Below are positions 24,885 through 32,442 of a stretch of DNA of 64,000 nucleotides, piece by piece; within the stretch, counting starts at the first letter, position 1; each line of letters opens with the position of its first letter. The stretch comes from Prevotellaceae bacterium UBA2744 (GTDB lineage Bacteria > Bacteroidota > Bacteroidia > Bacteroidales > Bacteroidaceae). Where the stretch lies: assembly GCA_002353575.1 (NCBI GenBank), contig DEJQ01000012.1, forward strand, positions 103,846-167,845, in the 5' to 3' direction. Made by a program: the position numbers and the translations under genes. A model generated the notes under the pieces. That model saw nothing but the letters and a program-made list of their open reading frames with translations, had not been told where the DNA came from and searched no databases.

Positions 24885-26123
24885 TTATTTAAATATCATA
24901 TTAAAACATTTGTTGGCAGCTCCGGCGTTTCCATTGATGTAGCTACCCGCTTTCCTTCCAGCCTCGTCAATAGTCTGTGGATTGTCGATGAATTTGTCCA
25001 TGATAGCAGAAAAACTCTGCTCGTCGTTGTATTCGAAAGCGCCGCCACATCTTTTCAGGTCCTGTGCCTCCTTGAACTTTCTGTTGTTCGGTCCGAAGAG
25101 TACAGGAATTCCATATACAGCAGCTTCCGGTACATTATGTATGCCGACTCCGAAACCACCGCCTACGAGTGCTATCTTTCCGTAGCGATATATGGATGAT
25201 AGTTTGCCGAAACAATCTACTATCATTACGCGTTCGTTGGTGACAGAGGCTGTGCCGGCTTCCAGTTCGCTATACATTACAGCGCCCAATCCGTTGTCCT
25301 CAAGCAGTTTGTTTATGCTTTTAAGGTGTACGGCACTGATTACGTGTGGGGCAATAATCAGTTTCCAGTCTTTTTGCTGTGCAAGATACGGGATGTAGAT
25401 TTCTTCGTCGGGTCCCCACGACGAGCCTGCTATGAAACAAGGGCTGTCAGCCACAAATTGTTCCACCAGTGGCAGCGGCGCGGCAGCGTTCTTGATGTCT
25501 ATCACGCGGTCCAGTCGGGTGTCGCCTACAACGGTTACACAATCTATTCCGTGCTCGTTTAGCAGTCGCTTGCTTTCTTCATTCTGTACGAACAGGTGGT
25601 CAAACTGTTTCAGAGGTTTCATGGTGCCCCACCACTGGAAAAAATACTGTTTCTCGCGGAATATGCTTGAGACGCTATATAGTTTCACACCCTTCTTCTT
25701 AGCTGTGGTCAGATAGTTCATCCAGAACTCATACTTTATGAACAGTGCAATTTCCGGATGTGCCAGCCGCAGGAAGGAATGTACGTTGCCTGGAGTGTCG
25801 AAAGGCAAATAGCACACCACGTCTGCTCCGTGATAGTTTTTCCTTACTTCATACCCTGACGGAGAGAAGAACGTGAGCAGAATCTTGTATTCCGGATGTT
25901 CCTCGCGCAGTCGTTGCATGAGTGGACGTCCCTGTTCAAACTCTCCGAGGCTTGCTGCATGAAACCACACGACTCTGTCGTCAGGTTTTATTTCAGCCTT
26001 CAGAATCTTGAATGTCTGCGGAATGCCTTCAACCAGCTTGCGTGTTTTCTTTGAAATGAGCGAAGCGAGTAATGCACCCAGAACAAAGATGTACATTGCG
26101 ATGCTGTAGATAACTATCAACAT
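24885..26123 (-). CDS. waaA: 3-deoxy-D-manno-octulosonic acid (Kdo) transferase
   Basis: WaaA (KdtA) moves Kdo from CMP-Kdo to lipid A precursor at the inner membrane. The 412-residue protein has an N-terminal membrane anchor (about 1-22), the GT30 acidic motif region VVWFHAASLGEFEQGRPL and LLTFFSPSGYEVRKNY. In the C-terminal domain it has FIAGSSWGPDEE, and GGFGVGIHNVPEAAVYGIPVLFGP read in parts. The start codon directly abuts the gltX stop. It is first of three genes, after gltX, in the LPS cluster. Confidence 0.93.
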   Translation of the reverse strand: MLIVIYSIAMYIFVLGALLASLISKKTRKLVEGIPQTFKILKAEIKPDDRVVWFHAASLGEFEQGRPLMQRLREEHPEYKILLTFFSPSGYEVRKNYHGADVVCYLPFDTPGNVHSFLRLAHPEIALFIKYEFWMNYLTTAKKKGVKLYSVSSIFREKQYFFQWWGTMKPLKQFDHLFVQNEESKRLLNEHGIDCVTVVGDTRLDRVIDIKNAAAPLPLVEQFVADSPCFIAGSSWGPDEEIYIPYLAQQKDWKLIIAPHVISAVHLKSINKLLEDNGLGAVMYSELEAGTASVTNERVMIVDCFGKLSSIYRYGKIALVGGGFGVGIHNVPEAAVYGIPVLFGPNNRKFKEAQDLKRCGGAFEYNDEQSFSAIMDKFIDNPQTIDEAGRKAGSYINGNAGAANKCFNMIFK

Positions 26124-27686
26124 TTATCCGAGAGTTTCTATTGCAAATTTCAATCGTCTTATTACCTCTTCTTTGCCAAGGAATGCACTCAGCTCGTACA
26201 TGTCTGGTCCCTGACCGGTGCCTACGAGAGCCACACGCCAGGGGTTCCATGGCTTTATGCCTGTCCGCTCAGCCCAAGGCTCGATGGCAGCTTTCTGGTT
26301 CTCAGCAGTGAAATCTGTGATTCCTTCAAGTATCTGCTGCATCTCCTGCATTTCTTTGGCAGTGTTCTCAGTCCAGTTTTTTCTTACGAACTTATCACCT
26401 TCCTTGTCGAATTCTGTCGGAGCTATGAAGAAAAACTTTGTAAGTGGCCACAAATCGCTGGCAAAGCTGATGTTGCGTTTTTTCTTGTTACCCAGTCCGT
26501 CGGTGTATTCTATCACCTTCATCTTCATCATCCTCACAACTTCTGCTTCCTGCTCAGCCGTGGCATTGATACCGGCCTCTTTCAGAACCTTGTCGAAAGC
26601 AGGACACCATGCCGTGTCGGGCAGTTGCATCAGATACTGGTGGTTGAACCATGCAGCCTTGACGTAGTCGAACTTGGCTCCGTTCTTCGAACATTTGCTC
26701 AGGTCGAACAACTTAACCATTTCGTCGAGCGACATCACTTCCTGGTCGTTACCTGGATTCCATCCAAGCAGTGCCAAGAAATTGATGACTGCCTCAGGCA
26801 GGTAGCCTTTCTCTCTGTATCCGCTGCTTATGTCGCCAGTCTTCGGGTCGTGCCATTCCAGTGGGAATACAGGGAATCCCAGCTTGTCACCGTCGCGTTT
26901 AGAGAGTTTTCCGTTTCCTACCGGTTTCAGCAGAAGTGGCAGGTGAGCAAAGCGCGGCATGGTATCAGCCCATCCGAATGCTTCGTAAAGAAGGACATGG
27001 AGTGGAGCGCTTGGCAACCATTCCTCGCCGCGAATGACGTGGGTTACTTCCATCAGATGGTCATCAACGATATTTGCAAGATGGTAAGTAGGAAGGTCGT
27101 CCGCACTCTTGTACAGCACCTTGTCGTCAAGGATGCTCGAGTTGATTACTACCTCGCCACGTATGATGTCATCTACGACGACGTCTCTTCCCGGTTCTAT
27201 CTTGAAACGGACTACGTATGGTGTACCCTCTGCAATCAGTCGCTCTACTTCTTCCTTTGCCATCGTGAGCGAATTGCGCATCATGCTGCGAGTAGTGGCA
27301 TCGTATTGGAAATTCTCTATCTCGGCGCGTTTTGCATCCAACTCTTCAGGTGTGTCGAATGCGACGTAGGCTTTGCCGTTGTCAAGCAGCACCTTTACAT
27401 ATTTGCGATATATGTCCCTGCGTTCGCTTTGGCGGTACGGACCGTGGTCGCCTCCGAAGCTGACGCCTTCGTCGAATTTCAGTCCAAGCCATTTGAACGA
27501 CTCGATGATATACTCCTCGGCACCTGGTACAAAACGTGTTGAATCGGTATCTTCTATACGAAAAATAAAATCACCTCCGTGTTGCTTGGCAAAGAGGTAA
27601 TTATACAATGCAGTACGTACTCCGCCGATGTGAAGCGGTCCTGTAGGACTTGGCGCAAAACGTACTCTGACTTTTCTTCCTTCCAT
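26124..27686 (-). CDS. gltX: Glutamate--tRNA ligase
   Basis: GltX charges tRNA-Glu (class I synthetase). The HIGH motif appears as SPTGPLHIGG near the N-terminus and KMSKS as KLSKRDGD. The C-terminal anticodon-binding helical domain is complete, ending in RRLKFAIETLG. I start at ATG 27686 (MEGRKVRVRFAPSPTG), because the longer open frame begins at a TTG lying inside the promoter box. The protein is then 520 residues, normal for Bacteroidetes. waaA follows without a gap. Confidence 0.95.
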   Translation of the reverse strand: MEGRKVRVRFAPSPTGPLHIGGVRTALYNYLFAKQHGGDFIFRIEDTDSTRFVPGAEEYIIESFKWLGLKFDEGVSFGGDHGPYRQSERRDIYRKYVKVLLDNGKAYVAFDTPEELDAKRAEIENFQYDATTRSMMRNSLTMAKEEVERLIAEGTPYVVRFKIEPGRDVVVDDIIRGEVVINSSILDDKVLYKSADDLPTYHLANIVDDHLMEVTHVIRGEEWLPSAPLHVLLYEAFGWADTMPRFAHLPLLLKPVGNGKLSKRDGDKLGFPVFPLEWHDPKTGDISSGYREKGYLPEAVINFLALLGWNPGNDQEVMSLDEMVKLFDLSKCSKNGAKFDYVKAAWFNHQYLMQLPDTAWCPAFDKVLKEAGINATAEQEAEVVRMMKMKVIEYTDGLGNKKKRNISFASDLWPLTKFFFIAPTEFDKEGDKFVRKNWTENTAKEMQEMQQILEGITDFTAENQKAAIEPWAERTGIKPWNPWRVALVGTGQGPDMYELSAFLGKEEVIRRLKFAIETLG

Positions 27687-27707
27687 GTTGATTTTTTGAA
27701 TTCCCTG

Positions 27708-27739
27708 CAAAGGTACAAAGCCTTGGGTAGAAATGCAAA
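27708..27739 (-). promoter_or_regulatory. Promoter of gltX and the LPS genes
   Basis: On the minus strand TTTG (27736-27739), a 20-base spacer and TACCTTTG (27708-27715) form a good Bacteroidetes promoter, 21 bases before ATG 27686. Confidence 0.7.
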
Positions 27740-27754
27740 AAAATGTGAAAGTAT

Positions 27755-28984
27755 TTAGAACATTACGCTCATTGAAGCAGTGAGTGTGAGTTGCCCGAAT
27801 GCTTTCCGTTGTGAATAGTGCTGTTGCATTCGGGTTGATTTGAAGCGTACGTGGTTCATGTCAAAGTCTGCATTCAGGCGCCATGCGATGTTGTTGCGGT
27901 ATGCATAGGCCAAGTTCGCACCTATACCATATGTCATACCGACTTTCTTGTCAACCGTCAGTTCGTCGCCCAGCTTGAATCCGCTTATGAGCAGTCTGCC
28001 AATCATGGCTTTGCCGCCTATTGCAAAGCGAGGTGTAATAGGGTATTGCAGATAGGCTCCTGCGGTCAGGGTATATATGCCCATTACATCGCTGTATTTC
28101 TCATAGCTGACGATAGGTGAGCTGACGTTGAAACGTATGCCTGCACCCCCGTGTTTTGTGAAGAAGTAGGCAGCCTCAGCCTGTGCTGTTATCATTCGGC
28201 TCATGCTGATGTCCAGTCCGGCAATGTCAGTATTATGGGCTATCAAACCTGCTCCGACGCTGAGGTTGAAGAAATTGGGGGCTGTCAGGAAACTACTTTC
28301 GTTTTCGCGTACGGGCCGCTGCAGTTGTTTGTCGCGGAATATAACGTCCCCCAGAAAATAGCCTAAATCAACGGAGAAGATACCTATTCCGGCACCACAG
28401 AGCACATCGCTTGCCCAATGGCGGTTGTTCATCACTCGCATTATGCCGGTAATGGAAGCAACGGTATAGCCAGCCACGCTATACCAGAGGGAGCGGGTCT
28501 GACCATATTCCTTGTGCAGGATTGCAGCCGAGGCAAAGGCGGTTGCTGTGTGGCCCGAGGGGAAGGAGTTGTGTGCAGACCCGTCCGGTCGCTGTTCCTT
28601 GATGGTGTATTTGCCCAAATTGATCAGTCCTGCCATGATTGCGTACGAAAAAGCACTGCTTACAGCATAACGTCCCCATTTGCTGCGGCTCTCTACCCCG
28701 GCGGCTTTCAGCCCCGTTGCAAAAACGATTGGTGCGTATTGGATATAGTTGTCAATTTCGCTATGCCAGTTGGGGATGAAATTATTTCGCGCCCCGCGTA
28801 TGTCATTCTTGCAGGCTTTCACTATGAATGAAGATGCAATGAGCGGTACGGGTACATAGCTGAACTCGCGAAGGTATGATGTGTGACGGGTGGGTTTACT
28901 TATGGGTATGCTGTCTTTTGCATTTGAAGCCCTGAGGCTTATGCATGCTGAAATCAGTAGTATGTATATAAGGAATAGACGCAC
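27755..28984 (-). CDS. PAP2-type phosphatase with C-terminal outer-membrane-barrel-like domain
   Basis: A 409-residue envelope protein starting with GTG (28984). After a signal peptide (about 1-20) comes a PAP2 acid phosphatase domain: K125-x6-R132-P (KYTIKEQRPDG), FPSGH (141-145), and R183-x5-H189-x3-D193 (MRVMNNRHWASD), the complete three-part active site. Family members remove phosphate from lipid A, undecaprenyl pyrophosphate or phospholipids. Residues about 230-409 are different: alternating polar/hydrophobic strands ending in a phenylalanine (ASMSVMF), the hallmark of an outer-membrane beta-barrel. This places the enzyme in or at the outer membrane, with lipid A or surface glycolipids as possible substrates. 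Confidence 0.8.
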   Translation of the reverse strand: MRLFLIYILLISACISLRASNAKDSIPISKPTRHTSYLREFSYVPVPLIASSFIVKACKNDIRGARNNFIPNWHSEIDNYIQYAPIVFATGLKAAGVESRSKWGRYAVSSAFSYAIMAGLINLGKYTIKEQRPDGSAHNSFPSGHTATAFASAAILHKEYGQTRSLWYSVAGYTVASITGIMRVMNNRHWASDVLCGAGIGIFSVDLGYFLGDVIFRDKQLQRPVRENESSFLTAPNFFNLSVGAGLIAHNTDIAGLDISMSRMITAQAEAAYFFTKHGGAGIRFNVSSPIVSYEKYSDVMGIYTLTAGAYLQYPITPRFAIGGKAMIGRLLISGFKLGDELTVDKKVGMTYGIGANLAYAYRNNIAWRLNADFDMNHVRFKSTRMQQHYSQRKAFGQLTLTASMSVMF

Positions 28985-29012
28985 TTTCCCGTTGGTTGTA
29001 TAATTGGGACTG

Positions 29013-29020
29013 CAAATTTA
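29013..29020 (-). promoter_or_regulatory. -7 promoter box of the PAP2 gene
   Basis: The minus strand reads TAAATTTG, matching TAnnTTTG, 28 bases before the GTG start. The -33 element is not clear. Confidence 0.45.
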
Positions 29021-29115
29021 GCAAATTTCCATGTCATATCGTGCATAAGTTGTAAAAAGATGTGAAATCACGTTGTGAAAAAGTCTTTTATGTATCCCAT
29101 TATTCCAAAAACAAT

Positions 29116-29123
29116 TATATTTG
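29116..29123 (+). promoter_or_regulatory. -7 promoter box of the NfeD-like/flotillin operon
   Basis: TATATTTG matches TAnnTTTG, 25 bases before ATG 29149. A T-rich stretch near 29086 is the only -33 candidate. Confidence 0.5.
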
Positions 29124-29148
29124 CAATCAATCAGTAAATCTATATATT

Positions 29149-29733
29149 ATGGAAGAATTTTCAAACTGGTTTGCAGCGTTGCCGCCTACTTTACAACTTT
29201 TCTGGGGCTGTGCAATTGTAAGTTCTGTGGTTTTTTTTGTGCAGGCAGCTCTTACCCTGTTGGGTATGGACGGAGACTCCGACTTCGACCTTGATGCTTC
29301 GGTCAGTGGCGATACTATGGATTTGGGTGGGGGACTGTCACTCTTTTCCGTGCGTAGTTTCGTAAACTTCTTTGTAGGTTTCGGATGGGCTGGAGTAGCT
29401 TTCTATAGCATCATCTCGCAGACTTGGCTGCTTTATCTGATTGCAGCTGTCGTGGGCTGCTTCTTTGTGTGGCTCTATTTCTTCATTCGCCGTCAGGCAA
29501 TGCGGCTGCAGTCTGATGGTTCTATCAACGTAAGGAAATGTATCGGCGTGCATTGTGAAGTATATCTTCGCGTACCTGCAGAAAATGCCGGAGCAGGTAA
29601 GGTACAGATAAGCATAAACGGTTCTGTCCACGAGTTTCCTGCTGTGACCTATGGTCCTTTGCTCCCGAGCGGCTCGCGTGTGAGGGTGGTAGATATAACA
29701 GACAACAATGTCTTTGTTGTTGAAAAAGCATAG
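29149..29733 (+). CDS. NfeD-like membrane protein (flotillin partner, YuaF-like)
   Basis: A 194-residue inner-membrane protein. Hydrophobic segments lie at about 12-36 and as a pair at about 62-108 (SVRSFVNFFVGFGWAGVAFYS and LLYLIAAVVGCFFVWLYFF). The C-terminal 85 residues form a small soluble beta domain like the OB-fold of NfeD proteins (VQISINGSVHEFPAVTYGPLLPSGSRVRVVDI). The open frame extends 29 codons upstream, but ATG 29149 lies right after the promoter and begins the hydrophobic protein cleanly. A flotillin gene starts 52 bases later, the conserved NfeD-flotillin pairing. Confidence 0.8.
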   Translation: MEEFSNWFAALPPTLQLFWGCAIVSSVVFFVQAALTLLGMDGDSDFDLDASVSGDTMDLGGGLSLFSVRSFVNFFVGFGWAGVAFYSIISQTWLLYLIAAVVGCFFVWLYFFIRRQAMRLQSDGSINVRKCIGVHCEVYLRVPAENAGAGKVQISINGSVHEFPAVTYGPLLPSGSRVRVVDITDNNVFVVEKA

Positions 29734-29785
29734 TCTGTCTGGTATTATAATACTTATCATAAAACAACTCAAAACCTAAAATAAT

Positions 29786-31210
29786 ATGGAATCAGCACTT
29801 GTTTATCTGATTTTTGCGGTTGTCATCGTAGGTGGCATACTCGTTATGGCTATCATCAACCGCTATCGTCGTTGTCCTTCTGATAAGATTCTCGTAATCT
29901 ACGGAACGACAGGTAATAAATCTGCTAAGTGTGTGCATGGCGGAGGTCAGTTCGTATGGCCTATCATACAAGACTATGCATACCTCTCGCTTACTCCTAT
30001 CAGCATTGATGCAAATCTGACCAATGCCCTCTCGCGCCAGAACATCCGTGTCGATGTGCCTTGCCGCTTTACAGTGGGTGTCTCTACCGAACCTGATTGT
30101 ATGGTCGCGGCAGCAGAACGACTCTTGGGACTTACAGCCGGTCAGATTCAGGAACTGGCTCGTGATATCCTGTTCGGTCAGTTGCGTCTCGTTATTGCAA
30201 CCATGTCTATCGAGGAACTCAATGCCGACCGCGACAAGTTTCTGGAGGCAATCTCAAGCAATGTGGAAGTAGAACTGAAGAAGATAGGTCTGCGACTCAT
30301 CAACGTAAACGTAACCGATATTAACGACGAGAGCGGATATATCGAGGCACTCGGCCAGGAGGCAGCAGCACGTGCCATCAACGAGGCAAAGGTGCGCGTG
30401 GCAGAACAGGAGAAGTTCGGAGAAATCGGTAAGGCGGAAGCTAACCGTGAGACGCGTGTTCGTACTGCCGAAGCTAATGCTCAGGCCGTACAGGGAGAAA
30501 ACGAAGCCAGAGTGCAGATAGCTAATTCCGATGCCGTACGCCGTGAACGCGAAGCTGAAGCTCAGCGCCGTGCCACAGCTGCCGAAAAGGTTGCTCAGGC
30601 AAAGGCTCTCGAAGAGGCTTACTCAGCAGAAAAGGAAGCAGAACAGGCCCGTGGAGAACGTGAACGTGCCACTCAGTCAGCCAACGTCCTCGTCAGTCAG
30701 GAAATCGAGAAGAAACGTAAGATTATAGAGGCAGAGGCAGAGGCAGAGAAGATTCGCGTGAATGCCAAGGGTGAAGCCGATGCAGCATATGCTAAGATGG
30801 AGGCAGAGGCTCGTGGTTTGTTCGAGATTCTCTCTCGTCAGGCTTCTGGTTACGACAAAATGGTACAGGCTGCCGGAGGCGATGCTACAAAGGCATATAT
30901 GCTCCTGCTGCTCGAAAAGCTTCCTGACCTCGTACGTACTCAGGTCGAAGCTATCAAGGGTATCAATATCGACCACGTAACCGTATGGGATGGTGGAAAC
31001 AACGCAGATGGCAAGGGTTCTACTGCCAATTTCCTCAGTGGACTCATGAAGTCAATTCCGCCGCTCAACGAACTCTTCGAACAAGCTGGTCTCTCCCTGC
31101 CGGAATATCTTGCAAAGAAACAGGAAGCAAAGACACCGTCAGAACCGGAATTTATAGTTGAGGCTCCGGTTGACGATGAAGAAGTAAAGTCGGAAGGTAA
31201 GAAAAAATAG
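29786..31210 (+). CDS. Flotillin-like protein (SPFH domain)
   Basis: A 474-residue membrane scaffold protein of the flotillin/YuaG type. An N-terminal membrane helix (about 5-27) precedes the SPFH domain (about 30-190, with CVHGGGQFVWPIIQDY). A very long Glu/Ala-rich coiled coil follows (about 200-345, EAEAQRRATAAEKVAQAKALEE in parts), then a C-terminal domain (ILSRQASGYDKMVQAAGGD, LLEKLPDLVRTQVEAIKGI). Flotillins gather membrane proteins into microdomains and affect signalling and cell-wall synthesis. It is co-transcribed with the NfeD-like gene and followed by a complex hairpin region. Confidence 0.92.
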   Translation: MESALVYLIFAVVIVGGILVMAIINRYRRCPSDKILVIYGTTGNKSAKCVHGGGQFVWPIIQDYAYLSLTPISIDANLTNALSRQNIRVDVPCRFTVGVSTEPDCMVAAAERLLGLTAGQIQELARDILFGQLRLVIATMSIEELNADRDKFLEAISSNVEVELKKIGLRLINVNVTDINDESGYIEALGQEAAARAINEAKVRVAEQEKFGEIGKAEANRETRVRTAEANAQAVQGENEARVQIANSDAVRREREAEAQRRATAAEKVAQAKALEEAYSAEKEAEQARGERERATQSANVLVSQEIEKKRKIIEAEAEAEKIRVNAKGEADAAYAKMEAEARGLFEILSRQASGYDKMVQAAGGDATKAYMLLLLEKLPDLVRTQVEAIKGINIDHVTVWDGGNNADGKGSTANFLSGLMKSIPPLNELFEQAGLSLPEYLAKKQEAKTPSEPEFIVEAPVDDEEVKSEGKKK

Positions 31211-31228
31211 TTTGTCTTCAGCATAGTT

Positions 31229-31297
31229 TTTTTTCCTCTTCGGTCGAAAACTTTTTTCTCCGAAGAGGAAAAAGTTTTTCTCTTCGGAGGAGAAAAA
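31229..31297. terminator. Three-arm hairpin region between convergent genes, likely bidirectional terminator
   Basis: Arm A TTTTTCCTCTTCGG (31230-31243) can pair perfectly with arm B CCGAAGAGGAAAAA (31260-31273). The overlapping segment CTCCGAAGAG (31258-31267) can instead pair with arm C CTCTTCGGAG (31280-31289), followed by an A-run that is a T-run for the minus strand. The flotillin gene ends before it on plus and the GT2 gene ends after it on minus. Confidence 0.7.
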
Positions 31298-31302
31298 ATC
31301 CC

Positions 31303-32307
31303 TTATAACTGAGAAAAAAGTCGTTTACCCTTGGCGTAGTATTGCCAGATGATTGAATAGGGAGCCAACAGGTTCTCGTCTGATACTACAGCAGGAGCAT
31401 TCAGTGTTCCTGCTGTTTTGCCTTCAGGGGGCATTTTGCATCGCATGGCACGCAGAACTGCTCTCATATTCTTTATGTCGCCCTTCATGAGGAATTGCAG
31501 GGCTGCCACAAGGTCGAGCACGTTGCGTATGCGTAGCAGTGGACGCAGCTTATGCTCTGGCAGATTCTTGTGCAACATATATCGGTTGTTGCGGAAGTTC
31601 AGGAATGTCTTGCGTGGATTCCCCTGGTTCAGTGTTGCTCCGCCCAGGTGGTAGGCAGTGCTTTGTGGTACGCATACAATCTGACGTCCCATATTGCGCA
31701 GTCGCCAGCAGAGGTCTATCTCCTCCATGTGGGCAAAGAAACGTGTGTCAAGACCGCCGCTCTTTTGCCAGTCCTTGGCGCGGCAGAGTAGGGCAGCTCC
31801 CGTAGCCCATAGCACAGGGCAGATGTCATCGTACTGTCCCTTGTCTTCCTCCACGGTGGCAAGGATTCTGCCTCGGCAGAACGGGTATCCGAATCGGTCT
31901 ATATAGCCTCCAGATGCGCCTGCATATTCAAAATGAGTCGGGCGCTTCAGGTCAAGCAGTTTAGGCTGACAGGCTGCACATTCTGGGTGGGCATCCATAT
32001 AGTCGGTGAGAATCTTGTCCCATCCCTGCTGACGTATTTCTACGTCGGAGTTCAGCAATAGGTAATATTCGTATTCGGGCAGCTGTGCCAGTGCTCTGTT
32101 GTAGCCCTCTGCAAATCCGTAGTTCTCTGCAAGCACTATGGTGCGCACATCAGGAAACTCCTCCGCAAGCATCTTTAGCGAGTCGTCGGTCGAGGCATTG
32201 TCTGCCACGATGACATCTCCGCATGAATGCTTAATGACTGAAGGCAGGTAGCGGCGCATCATGTCGCTTCCGTTCCAGTTGAGTATTACTATTGCCAATT
32301 TATGCAT
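31303..32307 (-). CDS. Family 2 glycosyltransferase (rhamnosyltransferase-like)
   Basis: A 334-residue GT-A enzyme without membrane segments, starting MHKLAIVILNWNGSDMMRRYLPSV, the usual opening of WbbL/RfbN-type rhamnosyltransferases. VADNASTDDS is the nucleotide-binding loop, YLLLNSDVEIR is the DxD-equivalent, and LDTRFFAHMEEIDLCWRLRNMG is the acceptor-site region with the ED pair (EEIDLC). It probably adds a sugar to LPS O-antigen or another surface glycan. It stands alone with its own promoter box. A link to rhamnose is possible given rfbD in this window but is not proved. Confidence 0.87.
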   Translation of the reverse strand: MHKLAIVILNWNGSDMMRRYLPSVIKHSCGDVIVADNASTDDSLKMLAEEFPDVRTIVLAENYGFAEGYNRALAQLPEYEYYLLLNSDVEIRQQGWDKILTDYMDAHPECAACQPKLLDLKRPTHFEYAGASGGYIDRFGYPFCRGRILATVEEDKGQYDDICPVLWATGAALLCRAKDWQKSGGLDTRFFAHMEEIDLCWRLRNMGRQIVCVPQSTAYHLGGATLNQGNPRKTFLNFRNNRYMLHKNLPEHKLRPLLRIRNVLDLVAALQFLMKGDIKNMRAVLRAMRCKMPPEGKTAGTLNAPAVVSDENLLAPYSIIWQYYAKGKRLFSQL

Positions 32308-32326
32308 ATATCAGCTTATTTTGCGA

Positions 32327-32334
32327 CAAAGGTA
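32327..32334 (-). promoter_or_regulatory. -7 promoter box of the GT2 gene
   Basis: The minus strand reads TACCTTTG, an exact TAnnTTTG match, 20 bases before ATG 32307. The -33 element is degenerate. Confidence 0.5.
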
Positions 32335-32362
32335 GTAAATGTTTTAAAAGTATAAAAGTAGG

Positions 32363-32404
32363 AAAATAAAAAAACCATCAGAAGCGGGATGCCTCTGATG
32401 GTTT
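32363..32404 (-). terminator. Rho-independent terminator of the large secreted protein gene
   Basis: AAACCATCAGA (32372-32382) and TCTGATGGTTT (32394-32404) form an 11 bp stem with an 11-base loop. On the minus strand it is followed by a run of T (TTTTTTTATTTT). It lies 39 bases after the gene's stop. Confidence 0.85.
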
Positions 32405-32442
32405 CATTTATTGAATATTTGTTAGTTCAAAACTCTTGCAGA

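Noticed and set aside
26625..27542. 305-residue plus-strand ORF
   Set aside because: It is antisense to gltX, whose motifs are intact; composition is that of a shadow frame.
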